Source: Leisingera sp. ANG-M1 (GTDB taxonomy: Bacteria > Pseudomonadota > Alphaproteobacteria > Rhodobacterales > Rhodobacteraceae). From it: 64,000 nucleotides of DNA. Shown here one piece after another: positions 1 through 8,439 of the stretch. The position numbers and the translations under genes were made by a program. The stretch spans positions 124,001 to 188,000 of the forward strand of contig NZ_JWLC01000021.1 in the NCBI RefSeq assembly GCF_000813745.1, in the 5' to 3' direction. How positions within the stretch are numbered: the first letter of the stretch is position 1; each line of letters opens with the position of its first letter. Under the pieces are notes generated by a model. The model did not search any database, was not told the origin of the DNA, and saw only the letters and a list, made by a program, of their open reading frames with translations.

Positions 1-335
1 GGCGTGCGGCCGCGGGCGGCGAGGTCGCGGACGGTCAGCCCTTCGGGGGCGGCGGGCGATTGCGGCAGGATCGCCAGTCTTTGCGCGACAGAGCGGCTGG
101 GCTGGCGGTGGATTGCCTTGCCGTCCAGCACCACCTGGCCCGCGGCGGCGGGCTGCAGCCGCGCAAGGGCGCGCAGCAGGGTGGATTTGCCGCAGGCGTT
201 GGGGCCTGCGATGACGGTGATGCTGCCGTCAGGGATCTCTGCGTTCAGGTCTGCGAGCACTTGGGTCCCGGCATAGGCGGCCGAAAGGGCCTCAGCGCGC
301 AGGCGGGCGTTTGGGGCAGTGGAGGCCGGGGGCAT
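1..335 (-). CDS. Iron-siderophore/heme ABC transporter ATP-binding protein (N-terminal part)
   Basis: The cytoplasmic ATPase that would energise the importer encoded just upstream (permeases at 335-1351 and 1348-2385). Only about the first 111 residues lie in the window; the gene runs off the left edge. The translation has a Walker A motif, GPNACGKST, near residue 45 and a Q-loop region LPQSP near residue 90, in the order expected for the FecE/FepC/BtuD group. The ATG overlaps the stop of the preceding permease (TGATG), so the genes are translationally coupled. Family and role are clear. Substrate (ferric siderophore, heme or cobalamin) cannot be decided from this fragment. Confidence 0.9.
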   Translation of the reverse strand, partial: MPPASTAPNARLRAEALSAAYAGTQVLADLNAEIPDGSITVIAGPNACGKSTLLRALARLQPAAAGQVVLDGKAIHRQPSRSVAQRLAILPQSPAAPEGLTVRDLAARGRT

Positions 336-1351
336 CAGAGCGGTCCTTTACGGAAGTGGCGCAGCAGCATCCAGATCAGCAGCGGCGCGCCGGCGAGGGC
401 GGTGAAGACGCCGGCGGGCAGCTGGATACCGGGCAGGGTGCGGGAAACGGTATCGGCAAGCAGGGTGATCAGCGCGCCCGCAAGGGCCGCACCCGGCAGG
501 GCAGGGCGTCCGCCGGGTCCAAGGGCGCGGGCAATAGGGCCTGTGGCAAAGGCCACAAAAGGCAGCGGTCCGGCGGTGCTGACGGCCAGCGCTGCCAGCA
601 GGGTGCCGGTCACAGTGAGCGCCAGCCGCAGCGCGGGCAGGTTCAGGCCTAGGCCGGCGGCAGTCTCCTCGCCCAGGGGCAGGCGGGCGAGCGGGAACTG
701 CAGCCAAAGCGCCAGCGGCGCCAGCACGGCAAGCCCGGTCCAGACCAGGGCTGCATCGTCCCAGCTGCGTGCGTTCAGCGAGCCGGTGAGCCAATGCGCC
801 ATTCCACCCGCGGTTTGGATGTCGAGACGGCTGAGCAGCAGGTCGGCGGCGGCACTGAGCGCGAGGCCTGCGCCGATGCCGGTCAGGATCAGCCGGGCCG
901 GGGACAGCCCGTCCTTCCAGGCCAGCAGGGTGACGGCGGCAGCGGTCAGCAGCGCGCCGGCAATTGCGCCGGGCAGCACCAGGCCGCCGGTGAGGATCAG
1001 CGCGGCCAGGGCGCCGCAGCTGGCGCCTGCGTTGAAACCGATCACATCGGGCGAGGCCAGCGGGTTGCGCAGCATCGCTTGGAAGATGGCACCGGAGAGG
1101 CCAAAGGCGGCTCCGGCGCCGAGCGCTGACAAGATACGCGGCAGACGGAGATCGAGCAGAACCAGCTGCTCCATCGCGCTGCCCTGGCCTGCCAGCACCT
1201 GCAGGCTGCGGGTGACGCCAAGAGGGTAGCTGCCTAGCTGTGCCGCAAGTGCGGCCAATGCCAGCAGCACTGCCAGCAGCAGGGCGCCTGCTAAAACGGC
1301 CCGGCGCGGGATCTGCAGCGAAAGGGCGGCGATACGGAAGGTCCAGGTCAC
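335..1351 (-). CDS. FecCD-family iron ABC transporter permease
   Basis: Inner-membrane permease of 338 residues, normal for the FecCD/BtuC family. It is hydrophobic throughout and carries the family signature RLPRILSALGAGAAFGLSGA followed by a LRNPLASPDVIGFNAGA segment, which in BtuC-type permeases contributes to the translocation path and coupling loop. The start is GTG at 1351, overlapping the stop of the upstream permease (GTGA); a downstream ATP-binding gene overlaps its own stop. It would form a heterodimer with the 1348-2385 product. The binding protein at 2387-3370 delivers substrate. Confidence 0.93.
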   Translation of the reverse strand: MTWTFRIAALSLQIPRRAVLAGALLLAVLLALAALAAQLGSYPLGVTRSLQVLAGQGSAMEQLVLLDLRLPRILSALGAGAAFGLSGAIFQAMLRNPLASPDVIGFNAGASCGALAALILTGGLVLPGAIAGALLTAAAVTLLAWKDGLSPARLILTGIGAGLALSAAADLLLSRLDIQTAGGMAHWLTGSLNARSWDDAALVWTGLAVLAPLALWLQFPLARLPLGEETAAGLGLNLPALRLALTVTGTLLAALAVSTAGPLPFVAFATGPIARALGPGGRPALPGAALAGALITLLADTVSRTLPGIQLPAGVFTALAGAPLLIWMLLRHFRKGPL

Positions 1352-2385
1352 AGGCTTCGGGCTCCGTTCCGGCGCACCATCCAGATCAATGCGGGCCCGC
1401 CCAGCAGGGCGGTCATCACCCCGGCCTGGAGATTGCCGCCCAGCAGCGGCAGGCGGCCGGCCAGATCGGCGGCAAGCAGAAGAATGGAACCAAAGGGGGC
1501 TGACAGGGCAAGGCTCCAGCGCAGCCCCGGCCCGGCGGCCCAGCGGGCCAGATGCGGCACGATCAGGCCTGCAAAGGCAATCGGGCCCGCCAAGGCGACG
1601 GCGCTGCCGCTCAGCAGCACGATGGCAGCGCCGGCCAGCAGCCGGGCCGTGCCGGTGCGCACGCCCAGGCCGCGGGCACTGTCTTCGCCCAGCAGCAGGG
1701 CATCGAGGCCCGGTGCCGCTGCCACCGCTGCCAACGTACCCAAAGCGAAAAAGGGAGCGAGCGCCGCGACGGTTTGCACCTCGATCCCGTTAAAGCCGCC
1801 GAGCACCCAGAACCGGTACACGTCCAGCGCCTGCTGGCTGGCCAGCAGCAGCGCACGGGTGAGAGTCAGAAACAGGGCGCTGACGGCTGCCCCGGCCAGC
1901 AGCAGCCGCAACGGGCCGGCCAGCGGGCCGCCGCTGAGCACGGCCACCAGCAGGGCTGCCGCCAGCGCGCCGCCAAGGGCGGCCCAAACAAAGCCCGCGG
2001 GATCGGTTATGCCGAGCAGCAGGATGCAGCCGGTCACCGCCAGCGCGGCACCGCCGTTAATGCCAAGGAGGCCGGGGTCGGCCAGCGGATTGCGGGTCAG
2101 CCCCTGGATCAGCGCTCCGGAGACTCCCAGCGCGGCGCCCGTGATCACGGCGCCGAGCAGCCGCGGCAGCCGCATCTGTCGGATGACGATCTGTTCTGCG
2201 CTGGCCGGTTCGTAAGCGGTGACCGCATGCCAGACGTCGGCCCAGCTGACGGGGCGCAGGCCCAGCCGCAGCGATACCGCCGCAAGCAGTGTTAGTACCG
2301 CCAGCGATCCGGTCAGCCAGAGTGCCCGGCTGGAGAGGACAGCGCGGCGGTGGGGGGCTGCCAGGGCAAGTGCGGTGTCCGGCAT
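1348..2385 (-). CDS. FecCD-family iron ABC transporter permease (second subunit)
   Basis: A 345-residue polytopic membrane protein. The motif MRLPRLLGAVITGAALGVSG and the following LTRNPLADPGLLGINGG mark it as FecCD/BtuC family. I start it at the ATG at 2385, one base after the stop of the binding-protein gene; a longer open frame upstream of this point overlaps that gene and does not look like permease sequence. It is a paralogue of the next gene, so the pair likely forms a heterodimeric channel. Together the four genes form one leftward operon: binding protein, permease, permease, ATPase. Confidence 0.93.
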   Translation of the reverse strand: MPDTALALAAPHRRAVLSSRALWLTGSLAVLTLLAAVSLRLGLRPVSWADVWHAVTAYEPASAEQIVIRQMRLPRLLGAVITGAALGVSGALIQGLTRNPLADPGLLGINGGAALAVTGCILLLGITDPAGFVWAALGGALAAALLVAVLSGGPLAGPLRLLLAGAAVSALFLTLTRALLLASQQALDVYRFWVLGGFNGIEVQTVAALAPFFALGTLAAVAAAPGLDALLLGEDSARGLGVRTGTARLLAGAAIVLLSGSAVALAGPIAFAGLIVPHLARWAAGPGLRWSLALSAPFGSILLLAADLAGRLPLLGGNLQAGVMTALLGGPALIWMVRRNGARSL

Positions 2386-2386
2386 C

Positions 2387-3370
2387 TTAGGACCCCTCGG
2401 GCAGAAGCCCGGCCTCGGCCATACCGGGAACAGGTGTTGCGGGGGTGCCGTCGGCCGCGGCTTCCAGCAGCGGCACCAGGCGGTCGAGCGCGTAATCCAG
2501 GCTGAGCGGGCTGGAGTGGGACAGCGCGGCGGCCAGCAGCGGATCAGCGTGGATTTCCCGGCCCTCCCTGTAGGCGCGCAGGGTCGGGCGCAGCGGCATC
2601 CGGGCAATTTCTGGCGCGGAACCGCCGTAGTCGAGCCAGATCAGCACATCCGCGTCGATTGGTGCGGGGTCCTCGGCCGGGATCAGCGCGTGAAAACTAT
2701 TGATGCCAGCGGCAGCGTTGATTTCGGCAGGCACTTGAAAGCCGAGATCTTCCAGGAAGCGGCCGCGGATATCGCGGCTGGTGAAGGCTCCGGTCTGCCC
2801 GGCCCAGACCATGGCTGCGCTGGCGCCCTGCCAATCGGGATGGCTTGCGCGCAGGTCTTCGAAACGCCGGCCGATGCGCGCGATGACCGCCTCTGCCCGG
2901 TCCGCAGTGCCAGTGGCAGCGCCGAGCCGGCGCAGCATCAGTTGCCAGGGAGTGCCGTAGTCGCCGAACCCGGGCGGCGGTGCAAGGGTGGGGGCAATGC
3001 GGGACAGGAGGGCGTATTCCCGTTCTGTGATGCCGGACCACTGGGCGGCGATCAGATCGGGTTCAAGCGCCGCAACCGCTTCGATATCTATGCCGCCGCG
3101 CAAGACCGCTGGACGGTTTTCACCCAGCACCTCCAGCGCCCAGGGCCAGACGCCGGAGGGATCGTTCCCATACCAGTTCCGCAAGGCGGCCGGGGTTTCG
3201 CCAAGCGCCAGCAGGAAATCGTGGCCGATAAAGCTGATTGATACGATGCGGCGGGGTTTTTCAGGGACGGTTGCGTCACCAAAACGGGTTTCAAGCCGCA
3301 CCGGGAAGCTCTGTGCCGCCGCAGCACCGGCCAGCAATGAAAACAGTAAGCAGGCAAAGGCAAGTCGCAT
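2387..3370 (-). CDS. Periplasmic iron-siderophore/heme substrate-binding protein
   Basis: First gene of the importer operon, about 327 residues. The N-terminus from the ATG at 3370 is a clean Sec signal (MRLAFACLLFSLLAGAAAAQS), and the mature part starts with PRRIVSISFIGHDFLLALGE, the N-lobe pattern of class III (helical-backbone) binding proteins such as FhuD/FecB. Features such as LEPDLIAAQWSGI also fit. A TTG at 3388 would add six residues, but there is no better ribosome site and the signal peptide argues for 3370. Substrate is inferred as a ferric chelate from family and neighbours only. Confidence 0.88.
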   Translation of the reverse strand: MRLAFACLLFSLLAGAAAAQSFPVRLETRFGDATVPEKPRRIVSISFIGHDFLLALGETPAALRNWYGNDPSGVWPWALEVLGENRPAVLRGGIDIEAVAALEPDLIAAQWSGITEREYALLSRIAPTLAPPPGFGDYGTPWQLMLRRLGAATGTADRAEAVIARIGRRFEDLRASHPDWQGASAAMVWAGQTGAFTSRDIRGRFLEDLGFQVPAEINAAAGINSFHALIPAEDPAPIDADVLIWLDYGGSAPEIARMPLRPTLRAYREGREIHADPLLAAALSHSSPLSLDYALDRLVPLLEAAADGTPATPVPGMAEAGLLPEGS

Positions 3371-3464
3371 AGCCGGTTTTGAGTCCAAAGGCGGGCATTG
3401 CCCGGTGTTAAAGCTTCGTTCAGCTGCCTTGAGCAGAAGAAAGTTTAACGTTTGACTGGACTCC

Positions 3465-3482
3465 GCACCTGCATTCAGGTGC
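3465..3482 (-). promoter_or_regulatory. Perfect hairpin in the leader of the iron-importer operon
   Basis: GCACCTG and CAGGTGC form a 7-bp perfect stem around a 4-base loop, about 95 bases upstream of the binding-protein start. No T-run follows, so it is not an ordinary terminator. A weak sigma70-like -35 (TTGACC, minus strand, 3551-3546) lies further upstream, which would put the hairpin in the 5' leader. I saw no clear Fur, RirA or Irr box. It may be an RNA element or an operator; function unknown. Confidence 0.35.
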
Positions 3483-3616
3483 CTGTCATCTTGCTAATAC
3501 GCTTTTGAAGTGTGGTGCCGACCCGATATACTCTCTTAACTTTCTGGTCAAGAAACTTACTGCACCAAATCTTGGCCGGGGCCGGGAAGCTGGCACGGCT
3601 CCCCTAAAAGCCCAGT

Positions 3617-4165
3617 TCAATGTGCAGGCCGCATGTTCGCCACAAGCTCTGCTGCTTTGAGGCCGAACTTGCGCATCTCGGACTTGTTGAGGATGACACC
3701 GCTTTCTGTGAGATACATCCAGTCGGTGGCCTGCAGCACATGGCCGCCGGCGCTTTCGGGCAGTTTGATCGTATAGTTCAGCTGCACTGTGGCACCGGAA
3801 ACGACGCCCTTAGCTTCTCCAACCAGATCATCGGCGGTGGCAGTGAACGTGTTGTCCGGGCCAAGTGTCAGATACCATTTCCGGCTTTGTGTCACGCCGT
3901 TGGAATAGGTGAACTCCTCGGACAATGTGCCGGAGCTGCCTTGCCATTCTCCCACCATTTTGGCGGTGAAACTGTTGGCCATTTTGCCATTGGGGCCAAA
4001 GATCAGCCCTTCGGAGAGGATCTCGCCGGACAGATGCTTGGTCAGGTCAAACTCCGGCCCGGTTCCGGCATAGTCTTCAGGCGACTGGAACCGGAAGCTC
4101 AGCAGGTAGGTTTTTGCAATCATCGCAACAAGCGCGATCAGCAGCAGGGCAGTGAGCAGTTTCAT
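3617..4165 (-). CDS. DUF3833 family protein
   Basis: A 182-residue protein with an N-terminal hydrophobic segment (LLTALLLIALVAMIAKTYLL) that is either an uncleaved anchor or a signal, followed by a beta-rich domain matching what I know as DUF3833 (for example LSGEILSEGLIFGPNGK and QSRKWYLTLGPDNTFTATAD). The function of the family is not established. It typically travels with CFA-type methylases, amine oxidases and DUF1365 proteins, as here. Its ATG overlaps the MFS stop (ATGA), making it the last gene of the five-gene sigma-E-driven operon starting at 8320. Confidence 0.85.
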   Translation of the reverse strand: MKLLTALLLIALVAMIAKTYLLSFRFQSPEDYAGTGPEFDLTKHLSGEILSEGLIFGPNGKMANSFTAKMVGEWQGSSGTLSEEFTYSNGVTQSRKWYLTLGPDNTFTATADDLVGEAKGVVSGATVQLNYTIKLPESAGGHVLQATDWMYLTESGVILNKSEMRKFGLKAAELVANMRPAH

Positions 4166-5394
4166 GACGCGGGTTTCTCCGATGGAAGCGTGAAGGCAAA
4201 GGCAAAAGCAGCGGTTTTCAAAACGCAGGGCAGCACAGCGTAGGCCAGGGTCAGGGCACCCAGCGCCTGAGCCGTGTTCGGGCCGCCGGGTTGGAAGCCC
4301 TGCTGTTCCAGCAGCGGCAGCGCGAGTGCTGCAGCCAGCGCCAGGGCCAGCTTGCCGGCAAAGGACCAGATGCCAAAGGCGGCGGCGGCGTTGAGGCCGG
4401 CTTTGGTGAGAGCAATGCTGAACATGGCAGGCAGAAGAACCATGTCAGCCCCCAGCGCAGCACCGGAGGCCGCGCAGATCAGCGCAAACCCCGCCAGGCT
4501 GCCAGCGCCGAGAAAAGCTGCGCCGGCAAAGCTTGCGATTGCCAGCGGCATGGCAATCAGCAGGGTTTGCTTGGGGCTGGTCCGCTGGCTGAGGCGTGTC
4601 CACAGCGGCACGCTGAGGCCCGCGCAGAGGAAGAACAGCACCAGCAGCGCGCCTGCATAGTCTGCAAGCTCAAGCCGGTCCCCGGCAAAGAAAAGGAACA
4701 AGGTGGAGGTCAGTGCAACCGGCAGGCTGTTGAGCACTGCCAGGGCCAGCAGCCTGACGGCCCCGGCGCTGGCCAGCGACCGCACGGACAAGTGCTGTCC
4801 GGTGCGGGCCGGGCGGGTCCAGATGGGGCGGGTCAGCACAGCAGTCAGCAGTGCAAACAGGCCAAGGGCGATGCCAAAGGCGCCATAGCCCTGGCCCGCG
4901 GCCCCAAGGGCGACCAGAGCCGCAGGTGCGATAGCTGCGAAAATGACGCCTGCCAGCAATCCGGCTTCGCGAAAGGCTGCGAGAGTCAGCAGCTCGCGGG
5001 GGGCCGGGTGTTTGGCAAGCGTTGCGCTGCGGCCATAGAGCAGGATCATGCCCAGGCTGTAGGCAGTGAACAGGACGATGAGGATCAGAACCAGCCGGAC
5101 CGCGGCCTGCGGTCCCGGCGCCAGCGAGAACAGCAGGGGGAAGCCGGCCGCCAGCCCTCCGGCCGCCAGCATCGCAAGGCCGAGCTGGGCGCGGGGCCAG
5201 CGGTCGGCCATCCAGCCGATCAGCGGGTCCTGAACCAGATCAACCAGGCGGATACCCAGCAGGATAGCGCCAAGCGTACCCAACCCGATCCCCAGTTCCA
5301 CCGACGCGAATTGCGGCAGGTGGATGTAAAGCGGAATGCCTGCCGAGGCGAGCATCATCGCATAAAGGCTGACGCGGGGGTAAAGCACTTTCAC
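4162..5394 (-). CDS. MFS transporter of the RpoE/ChrR lipid operon
   Basis: About 410 residues with roughly 12 hydrophobic segments, and an MFS motif-A-like loop near the N-terminus (DPLIGWMADRWPRAQLG). It resembles the GPH/MFS_2 group of cation symporters. I choose the GTG at 5394 because it overlaps the stop of the preceding gene (GTGA) and leads directly into the first helix; longer frames read through the upstream gene. An MFS protein is part of the comparable RpoE-regulated cluster in Rhodobacter. Substrate unknown; a lipid or lipid precursor is only an inference from context. Confidence 0.85.
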   Translation of the reverse strand: MKVLYPRVSLYAMMLASAGIPLYIHLPQFASVELGIGLGTLGAILLGIRLVDLVQDPLIGWMADRWPRAQLGLAMLAAGGLAAGFPLLFSLAPGPQAAVRLVLILIVLFTAYSLGMILLYGRSATLAKHPAPRELLTLAAFREAGLLAGVIFAAIAPAALVALGAAGQGYGAFGIALGLFALLTAVLTRPIWTRPARTGQHLSVRSLASAGAVRLLALAVLNSLPVALTSTLFLFFAGDRLELADYAGALLVLFFLCAGLSVPLWTRLSQRTSPKQTLLIAMPLAIASFAGAAFLGAGSLAGFALICAASGAALGADMVLLPAMFSIALTKAGLNAAAAFGIWSFAGKLALALAAALALPLLEQQGFQPGGPNTAQALGALTLAYAVLPCVLKTAAFAFAFTLPSEKPAS

Positions 5395-5882
5395 CCCAGG
5401 AGGCCGCGTGTGAAGCTGGCAGAACGGGAGTTTTCCCCCAGAAAGATCGACATGAAATGCCGTTTGATGCCCCGCTGCCGCAGACTGCATGTCTTGCGGC
5501 CATTGCGCAGGAAGTCGACCTGGTCCGGCCCCCGGCTGACGGCCAGGTAGCGGTCCCCGGGCGCAACGCTTTGGAGGCAGGCGGCAAGCTTGGCTTCCGG
5601 CGGCACCGGATTGCCCATGCGGCGCATCTCGCGCAGGGTCGCCCTTGTCAGATCGGCTTGGCTGATACGGCGCTGATAGGTCAGCTCGATCCCGAAATCC
5701 TGCGACCAGTCCAGCGGGGCCGCACCCTTGGTGAACAGCCGGGCCTGATAGACCGGCAGGCCCAGCAGGCGGAAGGTTGCGGCGCCGCGCTCCTTGACGC
5801 CCGGCAGCAGGGTTTGCAGCTGGCTGGCTGTCCCGGCTGCAGGCAGCGCCAAAAGGCACAGGAGGGCAAACGGCCTAAGCAT
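5391..5882 (-). CDS. Chalcone-isomerase-like periplasmic protein
   Basis: A 163-residue protein that starts at the ATG at 5882 with a Sec signal (LRPFALLCLLALPAAGTAS). The mature part (residues 25-140) has the pattern of bacterial chalcone-isomerase-like proteins: GAATFRLLGLPVYQARLF near the start, and the C-terminal FLGENSRSASFTRGLLG. In plants this fold isomerises flavonoids or binds fatty acids. In bacteria its role is unknown, and there is no flavonoid pathway here. Its place between a lipid methylase (8-bp overlap) and an MFS gene suggests fatty-acid or lipid handling at the envelope. Confidence 0.82.
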   Translation of the reverse strand: MLRPFALLCLLALPAAGTASQLQTLLPGVKERGAATFRLLGLPVYQARLFTKGAAPLDWSQDFGIELTYQRRISQADLTRATLREMRRMGNPVPPEAKLAACLQSVAPGDRYLAVSRGPDQVDFLRNGRKTCSLRQRGIKRHFMSIFLGENSRSASFTRGLLG

Positions 5883-7032
5883 GGGCCAGCTCCACCTGCA
5901 CCACATTGGTGTGGCCAATGGCAAAAGACGCTGCGCAGATCTCAAGGTAGTACTGCCAGTTGCGGAAGAAGGCCTCGCCATAGCCCAAATCCTTGATGCG
6001 GCGCTTCTGATCCGCAAGGCGCTGTGCCCAGATGCGGCAGGTTTTTCCGTAGTCCTGACCGAAGGCAAAGCTGTCGCGGACCTGCAGCCCGGCCGTGCTT
6101 GCCTGCTGTGCAATCACCTGATCGGACAGCAGCATGCCACCCGGAAACACATACTGGCGGATGTAGTCCGAGGAGCTGCGGTAGGTTTGGAAGAAATCAT
6201 CGCGCACAGTGATGGCTTGCAGCAGCACCCGGCCGCCCTCTGCCAGATTGCTTTTGAGTTTGGCAAAATAGCTGGGCCAATACCGTTCGCCCACCGCTTC
6301 GACCATCTCGATCGACACGATGTTTTCGAACTTGCCTTCGATGTCGCGGTAGTCGCGCAACTGAATGTCGGCGTGCCCGTCCAGGCGGCTTTCCGCATAG
6401 CTGTGCTGGTTGCGCGAGATGGTAACCCCGGTCACCGCGCGGCCCTCGGCGCTGGCCTGTTCGGCAAAGCCGCCCCAGCCGCAGCCGATCTCCAGCACCC
6501 GCTCCCCCTCGCCAAGCCGCGACAGGATACGATCGTTCTTGCGGGCCTGCGCCTTGGCCAGGTCTTCGCAGCCCGGGCTGAACAGGCCGGAGGAATAGGT
6601 CATGCCATCGTCCAGCCAGAGCTGGTAGAACTCATTGCCCACATCGTAATGGGCGCGGATGTTCTTGCGGGCGCCGCGCTTGGAGTTTGCGCGCAGCAGA
6701 GTGTCGACGATGCGGAACTTTGCCCGGTTCAGCGGACTGGCCTGATCATAGCTGCCGAGGTGGCCGCGGTTTTGCATGGCGAGCCGCATCAGGCCTTCGA
6801 CAGACGGTGTGTCCCATAGGCCCTGCACATAGGCCTCACCCAGGCCAACCTGGCCGTGCGCTGCCATGGCAGAGACCGCAGCCCAGTCATGGATCTGCAT
6901 TTCTGCCTCTGCCCCCCGGTCGCCGAATTCGTAGCGCGCGCCGTCCGGCGTGCGCAGTGTCAGCCGACCTTCACGCAGACGCGCGCAGGCTGAGAGGAAT
7001 TCTGACTGCAGGGCTTTGTCTGTGAATGCCAT
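5875..7032 (-). CDS. Cyclopropane-fatty-acid-synthase-family SAM methyltransferase (UfaM/CfaA-like)
   Basis: A 385-residue methyltransferase acting on unsaturated chains of membrane phospholipids. The SAM-binding motif VLEIGCGWGG is near residue 190, with the family motifs RAHYDVGNEFYQLWLDD and MTYSSGLF upstream and SIEMVEAVGERYW downstream. Start ATG at 7032 has AAAGGA eight bases upstream. In Rhodobacter sphaeroides, members of this family under RpoE control make cyclopropane and methylated (furan-precursor) fatty acids. The flavin amine oxidase partner makes the methylated/furan route likelier here, but CFA synthase activity cannot be excluded. Confidence 0.9.
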   Translation of the reverse strand: MAFTDKALQSEFLSACARLREGRLTLRTPDGARYEFGDRGAEAEMQIHDWAAVSAMAAHGQVGLGEAYVQGLWDTPSVEGLMRLAMQNRGHLGSYDQASPLNRAKFRIVDTLLRANSKRGARKNIRAHYDVGNEFYQLWLDDGMTYSSGLFSPGCEDLAKAQARKNDRILSRLGEGERVLEIGCGWGGFAEQASAEGRAVTGVTISRNQHSYAESRLDGHADIQLRDYRDIEGKFENIVSIEMVEAVGERYWPSYFAKLKSNLAEGGRVLLQAITVRDDFFQTYRSSSDYIRQYVFPGGMLLSDQVIAQQASTAGLQVRDSFAFGQDYGKTCRIWAQRLADQKRRIKDLGYGEAFFRNWQYYLEICAASFAIGHTNVVQVELAHA

Positions 7033-8320
7033 GTTCTGTTCCTTTGGCCTGGAATGCGGTGGGAGAATTCATCATGCGGACAATCCGCATGGCGCTGGCG
7101 ATGCCGTCTTCATGAAATCCGTGCCGGTTATAGGCACCGGCAAACCAGGTGCGGTTCTGTCCCTGCATTGCCCGGATCTGCCGCTGCGCCCGCAGCGCGG
7201 CGCGGTCAAAGACCGGGTGGGCAAATTCCACCTGGTCATAGATCTTTGCTTCCGGAATAGAGCGGGACGGATTCAGCGTCACAAAGAGCGGATCGCTTTC
7301 GGGGATGTTCTGCAGCCGGTTCATCCAGTAGGTCACCCCGACGCCGCCGTCCTGGCTGCGGTAAGCCCAGCTGGACCAGCAGGTGCGCCGCCGGGGCATC
7401 TGCCCTTCATCGCAATGCAGCACAGCCGTGTTCGGCTGGTAGCGGATTGCGCCGAGTGCCGAAGCTTCGGCGGGGGTTGCGTCACTGCCCAGAATGGCCA
7501 GCGCCTGATCCGAATGGCAGGCAAAGATCACCTCGTCAAAGGCGTATGGCTCCTGCCGGTCTATGTGCAGTGCCACGCCCTCGCCGTGGCGGACAGCCTT
7601 GCGGACGGGCGTGCCGGTCCGGATCCGGCACCCGCGGGCAATCAGCGCGGCCTCCAGACGGCGGACATATTCGATGCTGCCGCCTTTGACCGTCCACCAC
7701 TGATGCTTGCCGGTGCCGGCCAGCAGCGCGTGGTTGCGGAAGAACCGCACCAGCGATTTTGCCGGAAAGGCATCCACATCGCTGACCGGCGTGGACCAGA
7801 TCGCCCCGCACATCGGCATCAGGTAGTTGTTGCGGAACCAGCTGCCCAGGCCCAGCTCATCCACCAGTTCGCCAATGGTCTTTTCATCGTCTGCCGCTGC
7901 CGCCTCGGCCCGTTTCCCGAAGCGGATGATATCAGCGACCATTCCGTGGAATTGCGGCCGGAACAGGTTGCTCTTCTGCGCGGTGAGCATACGCAGATTG
8001 TTCAGCCCGTACTCCAGCCGTCCATCGTCGATGCTGGCGCAAAAGCTCATCTCGCTTTTCATTACCGGCACGTCCAGCTCGCGAAACAGCCGGGTGAGAT
8101 AGGGATAGGTTGCATAGTTGAAGACGATAAAACCGGTGTCGACAGGCTGGTCCCCGTTCCTGCCTGCCAGAACCGTGCGGGCATGGCCGCCAAGACGGGG
8201 GGCAGCCTCAAACAGGGTGACGTCATGTTTGGCAGACAAGTAGTAGGCTGCGGACAGGCCGGAGATGCCGCCTCCGACAATCGCGATCTTGCGCCGCGGG
8301 CCCTGCGTCTGATCAAGCAT
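6971..8320 (-). CDS. FAD-dependent NAD(P)-binding amine-oxidase-type oxidoreductase
   Basis: A 449-residue flavoprotein. The Rossmann dinucleotide motif IAIVGGGISGLSAAYYL starts at residue 12, followed by FEAAPRLGGHART, the typical second FAD motif of amine oxidase/desaturase-like flavoproteins. It is first in the leftward operon, behind a sigma-E promoter, with a good ribosome site (AGGAAGG) before the ATG. Its 3' end overlaps the methylase start by about 60 bases. In R. sphaeroides the furan fatty acid pathway needs a desaturase and an oxygenase-type step from this gene neighbourhood; I infer a related redox step on methylated acyl chains. Confidence 0.88.
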   Translation of the reverse strand: MLDQTQGPRRKIAIVGGGISGLSAAYYLSAKHDVTLFEAAPRLGGHARTVLAGRNGDQPVDTGFIVFNYATYPYLTRLFRELDVPVMKSEMSFCASIDDGRLEYGLNNLRMLTAQKSNLFRPQFHGMVADIIRFGKRAEAAAADDEKTIGELVDELGLGSWFRNNYLMPMCGAIWSTPVSDVDAFPAKSLVRFFRNHALLAGTGKHQWWTVKGGSIEYVRRLEAALIARGCRIRTGTPVRKAVRHGEGVALHIDRQEPYAFDEVIFACHSDQALAILGSDATPAEASALGAIRYQPNTAVLHCDEGQMPRRRTCWSSWAYRSQDGGVGVTYWMNRLQNIPESDPLFVTLNPSRSIPEAKIYDQVEFAHPVFDRAALRAQRQIRAMQGQNRTWFAGAYNRHGFHEDGIASAMRIVRMMNSPTAFQAKGTEHGIHRQSPAVRIPLSLRASA

Positions 8321-8349
8321 AGGCAGCTTTCCTTCCTGTTGTTTGAAGC

Positions 8350-8378
8350 TGTTACGCGCCGCACCGGAGGACGGATCA
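8350..8378 (-). promoter_or_regulatory. RpoE-type promoter for the five-gene leftward lipid operon
   Basis: Reading the minus strand: -35 TGATCC (8378-8373), 18 bases, then TAACA (8354-8350). The known Rhodobacter group-IV RpoE consensus is TGATCC and TAAGA. The predicted transcription start is near 8344, leaving a leader of about 24 bases that contains AGGAAGG before the ATG at 8320. Confidence 0.8.
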
Positions 8379-8405
8379 CTGCGGAAGGAAAATTTTCGCG
8401 TGACG

Positions 8406-8435
8406 TGATCCGAAGCGGCTACGCGCGCGTAAGAT
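8406..8435 (+). promoter_or_regulatory. RpoE-type promoter for DUF1365-SDR
   Basis: TGATCC (8406-8411), 18 bases, TAAGAT (8430-8435): a full match to the TGATCC/TAAGA RpoE consensus. The start codon ATG lies only five bases after TAAGA, so transcription should begin at or within a base of the ATG, giving a leaderless message. Confidence 0.85.
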
Positions 8436-8439
8436 CTTT

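Noticed and set aside
60-1229. Long open frames opposite the iron-importer genes
   Set aside because: They mirror the permease genes, are rich in R/Q/G/A with no family resemblance and arise from high GC; the minus-strand reading has clear family motifs.
3523-3551. Sigma70 promoter for the iron importer
   Set aside because: The -35 TTGACC is fair, but no -10 with correct spacing is convincing and no iron box was seen.
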